64,000 bases of DNA. Source: Obelidium mucronatum. Taxonomy: Eukaryota > Chytridiomycota > Chytridiomycetes > Chytridiales > Chytriomycetaceae. Shown piece by piece: positions 52,201-63,782 of the stretch; the first letter of the stretch is position 1; each line of letters opens with the position of its first letter. Where the stretch lies: NCBI GenBank assembly GCA_025765595.1, contig JAIVFH010000104.1:52600-116599 (forward strand), given 5' to 3'. The notes under the pieces are model-generated. The model ran no database searches. It was not told where the DNA came from and was given only the letters and a program-made list of their open reading frames with translations. The position numbers and the translations under genes are program-made.

Positions 52201-55200
52201 CCCACCGTCTCTGGACTACAAGTTTGCCTTCCAAACCGATGGAAACTTGGTTCTATTTGACGGTCACCAGCGAGTCATCTCGGATACGGGGCTGTTGACT
52301 TTGAACAAGCCTGCTACAGACTTGTGTTTGACGCCAGAAGGGAAATTAACGCTTTTTGATCGATTTGACGTAATTTGGCAGTCCTCGGGTGTATCTGGGT
52401 GGTCTAACGGTTGTGGCTCAATTGGATGGTTTGTCAACGAGCAGTTGACCTGTTTAAAGCCTGGTGCAATGTTGAAACCGTGCCAGTACATGCGATCTGG
52501 CGAGTCATATATATGGATGGATGGTAAGGCATTTAGTATCTGAGGTTAAAGAAAATGACATGAATTTCTTAGAGGATGGCGCTTTGGTACGGTCAATCGG
52601 CAATCCATCCCTGCCATCGAGTCGGGAAGTGTGGCGATCTCTCTCTTTTGGCAAATTTAGCTACTTGCTTTTCAGCTTGGACGGATATGTGCAAATTCGA
52701 AATCCTTGGCTGGGCATGATTTTTTTTCTGACGGAAGACGCACAAGGCGCAAACGCTGTTTGTATCCATTCGTCAGGAGAATTTTCAATTTTTATTGACT
52801 CGGAACTGAAATGGAGCTATCCGGTGTTTGGGGATACCTCCGACTGTGGGTCAGTAGGGAGTCCATGGATTGAAGATACTTATACGGTGGGCATGTGTCT
52901 TCCACCAAATGTTGCCGTCAGCTTTTGCCAGTATATAAGATTTGGTTCAAAATATTTGAAGCTGACCGGTAATTTTCGCGACCCTTCGCCTCCTTACAAT
53001 TATTAAATGATCCATTTCAAACAGAGGATGCAAATATTGGACTGTACAGCGGGCCAATCGGGGCCCCAGACCGTCTTTTATTCACTGCTGGTGGCGGAAC
53101 AATGGATCGTAATCAAGATTACAAATTGACTATGACATCTACGGATGCTTCGGCCTCCCTAACGGTGCACCTGAGAAACGAAACAATCAGCACATTTTCA
53201 ACAAACCCGACGGTCCTAACTTATTGCATCAGTTTTGATTACATATCAGCCGGACTAGTCAAACTGCCTAAACCAGATTTCTTGCATCAGTTTGACTCAG
53301 ACCTTTCCGTGCTCTCTACAACAATGTTTTATTCCAATGATGGATTGCACAGTTTCGCAATAGAGATTGATGGAATGATATGTGTACCGCCAGGATCAAG
53401 TATTGGTTCGTTGGGAATTGAACTGGCTGGCTATCAATTATCGAGGCCAGAAAAAAACGGCATTTTTGTACTTCAGAATCATACTGGGAACAATATTTTA
53501 TGGTATTCATCCGAAGAGCAGGTTTCTATGATAATAGGCAATCAAGCCGTCTTACAATACCACCCAAACGGAAATATTGAAGTCGCCGATATATGGTCTC
53601 AAAATCATGCAACTGTTTTGCATTCATCTGATGTACGGAACGGATCGGTCAATTGCTTCCTGTGTTTGCATTCTCATGGGTACTTTGGCATCTACAATCG
53701 CACCAACTTTGAGTTTCTGTGGTCATCGCAAGGAATTTCAATTGGATTCAACCGAAACTCATCTAAAGAATCATGCGGCGCTGTGGGCTACCTGTCAAAT
53801 ATTGTCAGGAAGGACCCATTAGATCCTCTTATTGTTCTATTGTATGAGACCGTGTATTTGCAAAATGGCAACACAGGAATGGATATGGAGCCGTATAATG
53901 AACCCAGCATGCTCTACGCTCGATGCCTGAGTCGCGAGGCTGTGATGAACCCCTGTCAATACTTGCGGATTGGAGAATACTTCTTGAATATGACAGGTTT
54001 GGTGACAGTGCAAATGAAACGTTCTAATCAATGTCTCAGAATTTTCTAGCATTGAATTACGGCGAGGGTCTCCCAGCAGCGACCTCACCTCGTTGATGTG
54101 GACGATTACATCGCCCCTTTCTGGAAATGCAAACTTCCAATACCACGAAGACGGCACTGTTGGGATATTCCACAATCAATCCATTCCTGGAGCTTCTTCG
54201 GGCGACTTTACTCGCGGTTTACCAAACTCTAGATTCTGTTTGGTTGAGACTGGCGACCTGGTTCTCCTAAACAATCACACGACTGTCTGGTCACTTCCAC
54301 TGAAGAACGGAACTTTCAGTGGATTTGGAGCTGCTTCGTGTCCGTCTCCTGGAATGGCATCTGTTGTGGGTCACTACAAAACATCCCTTGAAGGGGAAAA
54401 GTTCTCGTGTATGCAGCGCGGGGAAAGCTTCATCCCATGTCAATCACTTCGATCGGGAGACTATAGTATGAATATGACAGGTTTGGTGGTTTCTTTTCTT
54501 TCCTTGTTTTTTTTGTAATCAGGTTTCGAGGAAACGGTGTTCTAACGCTTTCTTCTTTTTCCACGCAGCCGAAGGAAACCTGTTCTTGAGTCATCAAGTG
54601 GGAAACAAGTCGACAATTCTTTGGAGTGCACAAATCAGCCATGGGATTCGAAAATCGCCTCGATTTAGCTTTGAGCCCTCGGGTCGATTGGTTTTTTACG
54701 ATTCGCTGCAGGAACTCATGAGCGCTGATTCCATCACAAATTCAAGTGCATCACAAGTTAAGAGAAGCACAGACTTTTGTGTCAGTGAAAGGGGCTATCT
54801 TGCTTTGTTGGATATTGTGTCGGATAACGAATGGAAACAAGTCTGGAAGAATCCGTCAAAAAATGGGTTCAGTGGATTCGGGGGCGATGCTTGTGGCCTT
54901 GTGGGGCATGCAATCGCAGTTGGTAATGAATCTGTTTCTTGCATGCTTCCTGGGGATACTATGCGACCTTGTCAGTACATGAACGTCAAAGACATATTCC
55001 TAAGTCTTACAGGTATATCAACACTGGAACTTGCGAATTATGCTATCGTTGCTGATTCAAGACCAACCCTTTGCAGTAAATGGGAATTTGAAAATTTATC
55101 AGGGAACTGCGGTTAGAATTAAAAAGGATATCTGGAATACTGGTACCGAACGGCTATCATCTGGGGCAATGTATTTCAAGTATGGGATGGATCGATCTCT

Positions 55201-56145
55201 GCGCCTTGTCGAACTGGATCAGCGTGAAACCAACATCTCACTCGTTCCATTCAATATGTCGATCTCATCCTCGCAATTATGCTTGCGTCGAAATGGTACG
55301 CTTGCCCTTTTTGGAGAAACCGAGAGGATCCTTTGGACATCTGATGGAACGATTGAGAAACCAAGTGACGCTGCGTCCAACATATTTTCGAATGCAACAA
55401 ACTTATCGCGGATTGGAACGAATGTCCAACTTGGCCACACCCGACCACCAATCAATGGACAAAACAGAACCTGTCTATTGCCAGGAGAAACGCTGGGCTT
55501 TCTGGCATATATGAATCTTCAAGATTTCTATTTGACCTGGACAAGTGAGTGTCGAGAGCGTGTTTTATAGTGTGTTGTAAATTGCAGCTTCTTATGATAA
55601 ACTCTCGCACAGCAAGTAAAAACACGGAAAAGATTCCGAGCAATTTAGTTCTATATCGAGGAACGATTCGATTCAAAGAACAAGTCATCTGGACATCTGA
55701 TACCCCTGACATGTCTATTGATACTCTTTTATCGTATCAAAAGGACGGAAATATCGTCATGTTTGTGAATGGGACGATTGTAGGTGTCACAAATCATGCG
55801 ACTATGGATATACAATCACGATATTTGTGCATTCAAACTGATCCAGTCATGAATGCGACGATTGCTCTGTATGATGCAAACGATGTCGAAATTTGGAGAG
55901 TAAAAGGAAGTTCTGGTTTTGGTGGAAATGGTCAATGCAGTTGATTAATTAATTTATTTTGATATACAGCACAACAATAAAAACAGTATTGATTTTCATT
56001 GATCCCAGCTTGTTAAGGAAAGTGTTTTTATTTATTATAAGAGACGCGACAAACGTGAAAAAGACACGGCGCTACTTCTTGTTCTTGTTGAAGTTCTTTG
56101 GCATTCCCTGCCACACGCTGTAGTATTCTTTTTGCAAATTAGTTC
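49130..56145. repeat. Inverted duplicated block, source copy (partner 22834-29769)
   Basis: The segment from the last part of PGK through the lectin gene to the last 75 bp of HGD is present again in reverse at 22834-29769. Here both flanking genes are complete, so this is the source locus. Confidence 0.85.
49385..55944 (+). CDS. Giant secreted bulb-type-lectin repeat protein
   Basis: Twelve exons: 49385-49619, 49670-50071, 50133-50519, 50573-51076, 51144-51623, 51681-52523, 52573-52968, 53025-53996, 54040-54480, 54569-55012, 55077-55544 and 55613-55944, together 5,904 nt or 1,967 residues. All eleven introns are phase 1. The N-terminus (MPPIFALLSLVALVNSFG) is a signal peptide; no later transmembrane helix or GPI signal is seen. 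Most internal exons encode one module, the longest two or more: a beta-rich stretch with GNLVL..W motifs (FAFQTDGNLVLFDG), like D-mannose-binding bulb lectins, then C..GxLxLF..IWxS, then G..C..VG and a Cys-rich end (CLLPGE.., PCQYMR.GDY.L.M). Some QxDxNxVxY sites are degenerate. An extracellular adhesin or carbohydrate-binding matrix protein is inferred. The gene sits between PGK and convergent HGD. Confidence 0.8.
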
Positions 56146-57669
56146 CACAGTCTTCAATCGCCCACTTTGATGGGCTCATCATCAAACTCGACTCGAACAT
56201 AAATGCAAGCCCATCCGGTCGCAACTTGATTGGCTTCAACTCCTCCGTGCTCGCTTGCTTGAAAGTGGCGGTATCAGGTCCATGGGCACTGAAGGCACTG
56301 TGCAAGGATGCACCACCAGGCAAAAACCCTTCCGCCTTGGCATCGTATCCACCGCTGATCAAGCCCATGAATTCAGACATGCAGTTACGGTGGAACCAAG
56401 GTGGACGGAACGTGTTCTCAGCAACCATCCATCGAGGTGGGAAGATGACAAAGTCAGCCAACGCAACGCCAGGGGTACCGCTCTTTACAGTCATGACAGT
56501 GTAAATGGATGGATCCGGGTGGTCAAATGAGACAGTGTTGATGGTGTTGAATTTCTTCAAGTCGTATTTGAATGGGTTGTAGTTTCCGTGCCATGCAACG
56601 ACGTCAAAGGGAGAATGCTGTTGCTTTAGCTGGAAGTATCCTCCTTGGTACTTTGTGTAGACGGTAAAGTGGTCTCCCGTGTCGATGTCTTCGTAGGCGG
56701 CGACAGGGGCGAAGAAGTCGCGCGGGTTGGCCAGGCCGTTGGCTCCAATCGGCCCGAGATCTGGAATTTCCCAGTGACGGTCAAATGTTTCGAGAATGTA
56801 TCCTCGGGAAGGTCCGTCTGGGAGGTCGACAGAGAATTTGATTCTATGGGATGTGTAATGTCTCAGTTTTTTGAAGTTCGCGTTGAAAGATGAGGGAATC
56901 TTCAAACACCAACCCTCGTGGAATCACAACGATTTCGGTTGGTTCGACATTCAAGAGACCGAGTTCAGTACGAATTTCAAGACGACCTTGCTGTGGAACT
57001 GACGATGGAAGGGTAAATACAATTTATCCTAATGTTTCGTACAATAAAACACAATACCAATCAAGAAATCGCCGTCAGCATTGTAAAAAGATTCTCGAAG
57101 TGGAGACATGCTGGTGTTGGCAGTGTATACGATAGTTGCAATTCCAGCACGGGTGCTTGGATCACCACATCCAGCCACAGTCTTGAGACCTTGGAAAAAT
57201 GTGGTTTTTTTGTCGTTGGAGGGAATGGTGAATGGGGACCATCGGAGCTGGTTGGGGGTGTTTACAAGAGTGTCGGCTGTCAAACAAAACAGCAACATGT
57301 TAGAATCACAGTATCAACATAGAGTCTTTATATTCTTACCAGCCACAGAACACAGAGTTGGAGCCTTGCCGGCTGGAGCAGCTTCGTAAGGAAGGTGGCT
57401 AACAGATGGCCGGATGCGGTACACCCAAGTGCGTTGGTTGTGGCCGCGGGGGGCCGTGAATGCCGTTCCGCTGATCTGCTCAGCATAGAGTCCGTAGGGA
57501 CACACCTGCGGAGAGTTCATGCCTAAAAAAGACTCCATCAAGATGCTGTTGCACTGCAAATGGCACTTTAATCCCGCCCACCTTCCGGCAGAGCTCCCTC
57601 CAAGGCCTCGGTTGCAAACTCGTTTCCAAATCCTGAGTTGTACTTAAGTTTCTGCTGATCAACAGTCAT
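56072..57669 (-). CDS. HGD: Homogentisate 1,2-dioxygenase
   Basis: Exons 57669-57582, 57522-57340, 57276-57058, 56998-56914 and 56843-56072 give 448 residues, the usual size. The enzyme opens the ring of homogentisate in Phe/Tyr breakdown using Fe(II). Blocks: [148 protein letters not shown] and [15 protein letters not shown]. The Fe ligands expected in WFHRN, SEFMG and AHGPD are present. The C-terminus is Lys/Asn-rich and its coding sequence is the fragment copied to 22834-22905. Confidence 0.95.
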
Positions 57670-58012
57670 TTTTTGTTCCTTTTCTTTCTATCCAACAGGA
57701 TTTGGTTCCTTTTTTTGTATTGGAAATTGTTTGTCTCCCGGAAGTTTCCGAAACCTGGCTCAAAGCGTGAGTCACACCGTGAGTCACACCGTGTCGACTT
57801 CCACTCAATTCGATCAGCGCCACAGCTTTGTCTCCCGAATGCGTCCGATCTCCGCTTTGCACTGTTTGGTCTAGTATTGTCCTATCTAAAGAAGTCAAGA
57901 AAGTATATCTGCAGAAATTGGTGATCGGAAGGATATTGGTAGCAACGCAAGGATTTTTATTTGACGATAATAGAAAAAAGAGAAATAGAAAAACATCAGA
58001 CGTGTTTTTTTT
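57670..58012. other. Spacer between HGD and the serine hydrolase gene
   Basis: About 340 bp, the HGD promoter region. It contains an imperfect tandem GTGAGTCACACC at about 57767-57791. No gene is supported. Confidence 0.4.
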
Positions 58013-59747
58013 TCAAATGCGGTTGAATGGAACAGGCTCCTCATGAAGATAAGTGGTCGCAACAGAAAGCTGCTTCCCGTCTTTGGAGAAGGTGAAAGTA
58101 GTGTGGGGAACAGAGTAATTCTTGTACGCTTGCAAGGGCAGTTCAAACAAGCCAAAAGTCTCCTTTTCCCAATGCCCAACACCTCCAATCAATTGTGCCT
58201 TTCCGTCGCCGGACCATTTCATACCAAAGAGGTTTTTGACTTTATCAGTGAGCGTGAATGTGATGTTTCCGAGTCCAGGGTGGTTGTATACGCCTTCGTA
58301 GGCGGAGAAGGGAAGGGATGGAACAGTGTTGAGTTGTCTCGCGGCAATCATGGCGGCAATTTGCGCGTTTACGGCTTCAGTAATCATGGCAATATTATCC
58401 TTTCCAGTTTTCGTCCAGTCGGACTTGATGCTTGGAAACATGATGCGGTCTGCAATCATGTTGGTGATGGAACTAGCACCCATATTCTGATTCTGGTTGG
58501 ACAAGACAATGACTCCCAAGTCATCGCTAGGATAAAAATCGATTTGACTCGTGTATCCAGGTGCGCCGCCAGAGTGGTGGACTTTGACTTTCCCACGGAA
58601 GGATTCAATGAACCAGCCAAGACCATATGTTTGGAGCGTGATGGGTTCTCCAGATACTGGCACCCCCATGGTGCTATGAGGAGTAATGAGTTTACTGAAT
58701 TGTGCTGGAGACAGATGCTGAGTTCCGTTTGCAAGAGCTCCTTGTTTGGTGAACATCGCGACCCACTTGGCCACTATCGGAAACACTGATTACTATACCA
58801 TTCATAGAGACATGGGCAAAGAAATGTAAAAGAAAAAAACTCCTTACAATCTTCGATATTGGTAACAATGCTTCCAGCCGGCTTACAACTGTCAGTGACA
58901 TAGGAATCATTGTAACTCAGAACTTTCGTGATACCATCGTAGTCTCTAAAGTACCCCCTCGCGTGGTTCTTGGTGGCAGGCATTCCGATAGGTCCAGTAA
59001 GCGTGCTTTTCATTCCCAATGGATTCAAAATCCTGGTTTGCACAAGCGCTTCCCAAGTTGTTCCAGCGGCTTTCGCAGCAGCCTCACCAGCCAAAACGTA
59101 CATGACATTAGAGTATTGATTCACAGCTCTGAATTGCTCGGTAGGTTTAAGGTATTGGACCTTGGACAAGAGAGAGTCTGCCGTCTTGTGGAGGAATACG
59201 GAGTTCTCGTTCCAATGTCCCATACCGCCGAAGCCAACGCGATGGGCGAGGAGATCAATCATGTTCACATGGTCGTTTGTGTATTGCTCGTGGAATTTAA
59301 CCGGGTAAATAGAAGTCACTGGGGTGTCCCAGCCGAGGAATCCTTCATCAATTGCTTTTGCAACTGCGAAAGCGTTAAATGCCTATGGGATTATCATTTG
59401 TTCACAATTAAAAAATTCGAACGAATATAAATTTATGGAAAAAGACATACCTTGGTTGTTGATCCGATTTGGAACAGAGTTTCTGGCGTTACTGCCTCCT
59501 TCTTTTCATTCTTGGTACCGAATCCTTTGGCGTACACCAGCTTTCCCTTTCGAACTACACCTACAGCAAGACCTGGAGTCTCCCATGCCTTGCGATTCGC
59601 CTCGATTTCTTTTGTAAGCTTGTCCCAGTTGATGTAGTAGCCTCTTTCGTTGGTAGTAGTGTCAGCAGCAGTAGCTTCAGCTTCCACCGGTGCGGAATTT
59701 GAGTTGGCCGTGAAAAGCAGACAGAGGAAGAGGATGTTGAGCTTCAT
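58013..59747 (-). CDS. Secreted serine beta-lactamase-like hydrolase
   Basis: Exons 59747-59451, 59382-58848 and 58773-58013 give 530 residues. A signal peptide (MKLNILFLCLLFTANSNSAP) precedes a class C beta-lactamase/penicillin-binding-protein fold, family S12-like. Motifs: nucleophile SxxK in FQIGSTTK, YxN in QYSNVMYVLAGEAA, and HSGG in KVKVHHSGGAPGYT, with YGLGW before it. A C-terminal beta-rich domain (YEGVYNHPGLGNITFTLTDK) follows, as in LACTB-like and D-aminopeptidase-type esterases. In fungi such enzymes act as esterases, lactonases or peptidases rather than antibiotic-degrading enzymes; the substrate cannot be predicted. Codon use looks like its neighbours and there are two introns, so recent bacterial transfer is not indicated. 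Confidence 0.85.
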
Positions 59748-60660
59748 TATTGTTGATTACTTTTTTTGTTGTTTGTTGTTATTCTGGTCATCAACTCAAA
59801 TTCTGTCCTCTTTAAATACCAATTTATTTTAAACGGGTTCGACAGTCGTGATTGAGTGCGAATTTCGGGTTCGCGACCTCTCAAATCTAATAATCTCGTG
59901 TTTTTCGTGGGAAAAATTATTGACGTCGAGACCAGCCACAATCAAAATTTATCATGGCCAATCTTAACTGATTTATCGTTCGTATGTTCATCCTTCATCA
60001 TTTGTGCATTCTGAGTGATGCTGAGTGACATTTTGAATGGTATTTCGAAGGGTGAAACCAGCTTCCAATTGAAACCTATCAAAATAACCCGAACAGCACT
60101 ATCAAAGTCTTTGACTTTATTTTAAGGCTGGAATAATTCGATTTGAAAAAGGGGGGTTGGTTTATAGCGTTTATTACTCGCATACTTTAAGAATACTCGC
60201 TGAAAACTTTTTACAAAATGAATTGCGACAACGATTCTCTTGCTCTACTATGTAGCATCATGACGCGCTTCATAGAACACTCCGTAACCAGTTCTGATTG
60301 CCGCAAGCGTTTCCGAATGCCGGTTCTAGTGTTGAGCGGCAACTTGAAGTTCATCTTTTGTTCATTTGCACGCGAGCGGAAGAATCGGCACAGTTTCGCA
60401 GGCAACGAGGCCCAGTTGCTCGGCGCAGAGTGTTTGCTATTATGAATAACGCGTATTCTCATTCCGCCAGATTCGGTTACAGCGTTGCGATGCGTAAAAT
60501 TGCAGTGGTTTGGCTTTGAAACAAAAAAGCTTTTCTTTGTAATAATTGAGCCTTTAATTCACAAGAGGAACTATAAAAACCAAACTCAAAAACATCCACG
60601 ACATCACCACAAACCGTTTCCACCCCAGAAAACACACAATTTTGATGTATATAAAAATCA
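59748..60660. other. 900-bp gap with no recognised gene
   Basis: Short frames exist on both strands (for example 60218-60445 plus and 60462-60211 minus) but overlap each other and carry no motif. No RNA gene is recognised. Confidence 0.4.
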
Positions 60661-60666
60661 ACGTAT

Positions 60667-61354
60667 TTAGAGGGTAGATGGACGCTGGGCAATGAAGGTT
60701 TGCGCGTATCTCTTGGAAGATGGACGGAGTCTGTTGTGGGCGATTGGGAACTTGAGCTTTGGCTGGATGACCTGGGTAATGTATGGGCGACGGACATCAG
60801 CAGTCTTGACGGTAGCAACCTTGATGATGTGGATGTTGGTGAAACGAGCACGGTGACGGGCAGCCATGTCCTGGTCTGTAGTAAAAACAAAAACTTGTGT
60901 AAGCTTCCGATGAAAGTTGTAGAGTGTCCAAAAAATAATACGTACAGCAGGCAGCAACGGCGTCAGTGCGGGTAAGCTCTCTGTACTCCTTGTACATGTT
61001 GTGGGTACCAGAACGAGAATCGTAACGGAGCCAGATTCCAAAGTTCTTGACAGACTTTCCGTGCTTCTCGTAGATTTCGTTGATGGCAACGATCTCACCG
61101 GCAGCCTTCTTGACCTTGTCGACCTTCTTCAAGAAGTACCAGTATCTAGACTTGGCAACGACCTACATATGGATTCAAAGAATATATAGTTGAGTTAAAA
61201 ATATTCAAGCGGAAAAGTCATCAATTAAAAATAGAGTGATTTCGATATTCACCTCATTTGGGGCAAAGAGGCGCATACGGTAGAGCTTTGGGGTTGGCTC
61301 CTTCTCGGTTGGCTGCTTGCGTCCAATGACTTGGTACTCGTGGAGACGGCTCAT
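60667..61354 (-). CDS. RPL20: Large ribosomal subunit protein eL20 (L18a/L20)
   Basis: Exons 61354-61253, 61162-60946 and 60875-60667 give 175 residues, the usual family length. Blocks: [80 protein letters not shown] and [18 protein letters not shown], ending [14 protein letters not shown]. It is a 60S protein. The coding sequence is GC-richer than its flanks, as expected for high expression. Confidence 0.96.
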
Positions 61355-61938
61355 TATCTGCAATTTAGAATTTGAAATATTCCAGGAATTAGTTCATCTT
61401 TCGTTGATTCTCCGCTTTGATGGTTTGAGAGAGTGGGTTTGATTTGTTCGAGTTTCCCAAGCGAGATCGTTGATCTCCAATCGCCCTAATGATAATCCGT
61501 CCAAATACGAGATCCAGAAATGCGATACATGGTTCCTGACGGCGTTGAATCGAGTTTTGCTTCTCTGGATTTGGAACAGTCTCAAAGGGCATCGCATCCC
61601 TGGCGGCCCCCCTGACTTTCCAGCTCCTTACGGCCATCCCAACTCCCCGATTTCTCCGCAGGACCAGTCTGACAGAGTCCCCGGACACGTTTCGGCGCCG
61701 CAATGGTTTGATGCAATGGTCTTTGCGGTGGTGATGGACGGTGGTGGTTGGTGTTTGCTCACTCACGATTTTGGTTGAAATGGACAAACTCTAAAATAAA
61801 GTGAACTACGCCTGTTGCCCAAGCGGTCATTGCAGGTACTGGCTGCACTGCAGCGTTGATGTTTTGCTGATCTCGCTTTTGTATCAAATCGCTCTTAGGT
61901 TTACTTTGAGGACTTCAATCGCTGGGCACCGGCAGTCA
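61355..61938. other. Gap upstream of eL20, no supported gene
   Basis: Overlapping frames of 132 codons (minus, 61787-61389) and 102 codons (plus, 61470-61778) occupy the same bases. A possible donor (AAAATC/GTGAGTG) follows ATG 61787 on the minus strand. Neither protein is recognisable. Confidence 0.4.
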
Positions 61939-62562
61939 ATGATCAGATACACACCCTTAGTCTTTGCGGCCACGATCGCAAGTGTGTGGGTTGCTCAAAA
62001 GTATCTGCCGCAGATTGGGTCAGAGATCGTCTCTCGAATACTGGCTGAGACTTCAGAGCTGATCTGTCGCTTGCATCAGGAAAGCCATCAGCAGTCACTG
62101 ATGATCGCGAACCTCTCCGACAGAGTAAAGACGACACAAGAATCCTTGGATCGATTTAATGATTCTATTTTTCAAACGGAGCAGCTTATTCGGCATCAAA
62201 CGCTGCTGATTCAGAATTTAAGTGATTCTGTTGAACAACTCCGTGATGATGGAGAAAGTAGAATGGAGCAAGTTGCGGCAGATTTAATGGAAAAAATGAA
62301 GCAGCAGAATGATCAGATTCTTCAGTTGCTGGCAGCGAATCGCGTGAGCTCTCCGTTTTCTGGTGCTGCAACTCAACCAACACCTTCCTCAAGCACACAT
62401 CCATCTCCGGCACCTCTACGAAGAAATCTCTCATCTTCAAGTTCTCACTCGAGATCTACATCTATTTCATCAAGCATCTCTAGGCATTCTAGTCAAATGG
62501 ATCCGGAAGATAAACTGTTTCGCGGCGGCGAACCAAAAGGATTTCGAAAGTTCTTTCAATAA
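61939..62562 (+). CDS. Putative membrane-anchored coiled-coil protein
   Basis: From ATG 61939 the frame gives 207 residues; the frame is open further upstream but without ATG. A moderately hydrophobic N-terminal segment (YTPLVFAATIASVWVAQKYL) could be a signal anchor. A long heptad-rich region follows (ILAETSELICRLHQES to MEQVAADLMEKMKQQNDQIL), predicted coiled coil, then a Ser-rich linker (LSSSSSHSRSTSISSSISRH) and a basic end GEPKGFRKFFQ. No family is recognised. The single-pass helix plus coiled coil would suit an organelle tether or shaping protein, but that is a guess. Confidence 0.5.
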   Translation: MIRYTPLVFAATIASVWVAQKYLPQIGSEIVSRILAETSELICRLHQESHQQSLMIANLSDRVKTTQESLDRFNDSIFQTEQLIRHQTLLIQNLSDSVEQLRDDGESRMEQVAADLMEKMKQQNDQILQLLAANRVSSPFSGAATQPTPSSSTHPSPAPLRRNLSSSSSHSRSTSISSSISRHSSQMDPEDKLFRGGEPKGFRKFFQ

Positions 62563-62649
62563 TTTGCTCTTTTCTAGTGATATTTATTACATTCCCATCA
62601 GCCTAAAAAACCAGAAGAAAAATCCCCAACAAACAAAAATAAAAACACT

Positions 62650-63782
62650 TTACAAAAGCGTTCTATATGCATGAGTGGAACACCGATCCAAACACTGACA
62701 CGCCAAACAATTGGGTCCATTTGATGGCCCACACGATCCATCACACTCGCTATTTTTCACAAGTTCAGGCATTCGTCGACCACAATAAAAATGCCCAGTA
62801 GCTCCATTTGACCTGCGAGAAGGAAACCCATCCGAATTCACCAAATACCCTTTTGGAAGCCGACGAGCTGCAAGATCAAGTTGCATGCACGATTTACAAT
62901 TGGATCCAGATATTGTTCCACAATTTCCCTCGCAACACGTGCAATCAGTGCTAAACCACATTGCCTTTCCACAGTAAAACTTTCCAGTTTTACCTAACCT
63001 GCAGACAACGCTTGAATCCAAGTTTTGAATGGGGAGTCTGGGGTCAGTGAATTCTGCGGGTCTACCGCTGGATGATTGGGATGGGGTATCGTTCAACTTC
63101 AAGAGCACATTGATGGATTGTTTGATGCATGTAGAATCCACGTCCTTTTCATGATGCGTCAAAACATGAAGCAGTACGTCTCGAGCAGAAGCCTTGAATG
63201 CACATCTGCCTTTGGGACAAGTCACTTCGCCACTGACCCCCTCTGGAGACTCCAACATGAGCTGTGCGATAGCTCCAACAGACGCATGGTTTACAATTTC
63301 CGGGTGATCAAATGCAATATGCATCAAGACGGCAGTTCCAGGGTGTGTTGTGTTGCAATCGGGATGCGGACACGAAATCAATCGTTGTGGGCATTTGAAT
63401 GCGTGAGCAGCCATGTGGGCCGGTTCTAATCTAATTCGACAGTCTGGACATGTTGTGGTTCGTTGGTTGCAAGATCTTGTGTGTTGGGCGAAATCAATGC
63501 GGTCGATTTTAGCGTTGCAGGAAGTACACTCGGTTTCAATCTTGGCAATGAGGCGATCGAGGAAAGGGTTGGGTGTGTGTCTGTTTGATTTTTTTTATAT
63601 TTGAGCACAAGTTTTGATGAAGCAGGCACTCACTTGACTGGAGTTGATCGACAGGTTGGACAGGAAATACAAGTTACAATACATGATCCACAGTAGACTT
63701 GATTGCAACAGACAGTCGTGTGGGCTTCATCAGCGAAATCGACGCAAATGGGACAAACAAGAGAATCTTCAGTTTTCGTCAT
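62650..63782 (-). CDS. RING/TRAF-type zinc-finger protein with Cys-rich C-terminal repeats
   Basis: Exons 63782-63634 and 63580-62650 encode 359 residues. The N-terminus is a RING-like domain (LVCPICVDF, TTVCCNQVYCGSCI, CPTCR), followed by TRAF-type fingers (CTSCNAKIDRIDFAQHTRSC, CPDCRIRLEPAHMAAHAFKC, CPHPDC) and another Cys/His pair (VTCPKGRCAF..HVLTHH). A role as an E3 ubiquitin ligase or signalling adaptor is inferred. The C-terminus carries two Cys-rich units, FYCGKAMWFSTDCTCCEGNC then SNCKSC, and FYCGRRMPELVKNSECDGSC then GPNCLACQ, a FxCG..C.G.CG..GP.C..C arrangement common in proteins of protists and early fungi. No membrane segment is seen. Confidence 0.75.

Noticed and set aside
52524..52551. 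28-bp intron (GTAAGG..TTAAAG) in the lectin gene
   Set aside because: Too short; extending to TTTCTTAG gives 49 bp, keeps the frame, and works in both copies of the gene.
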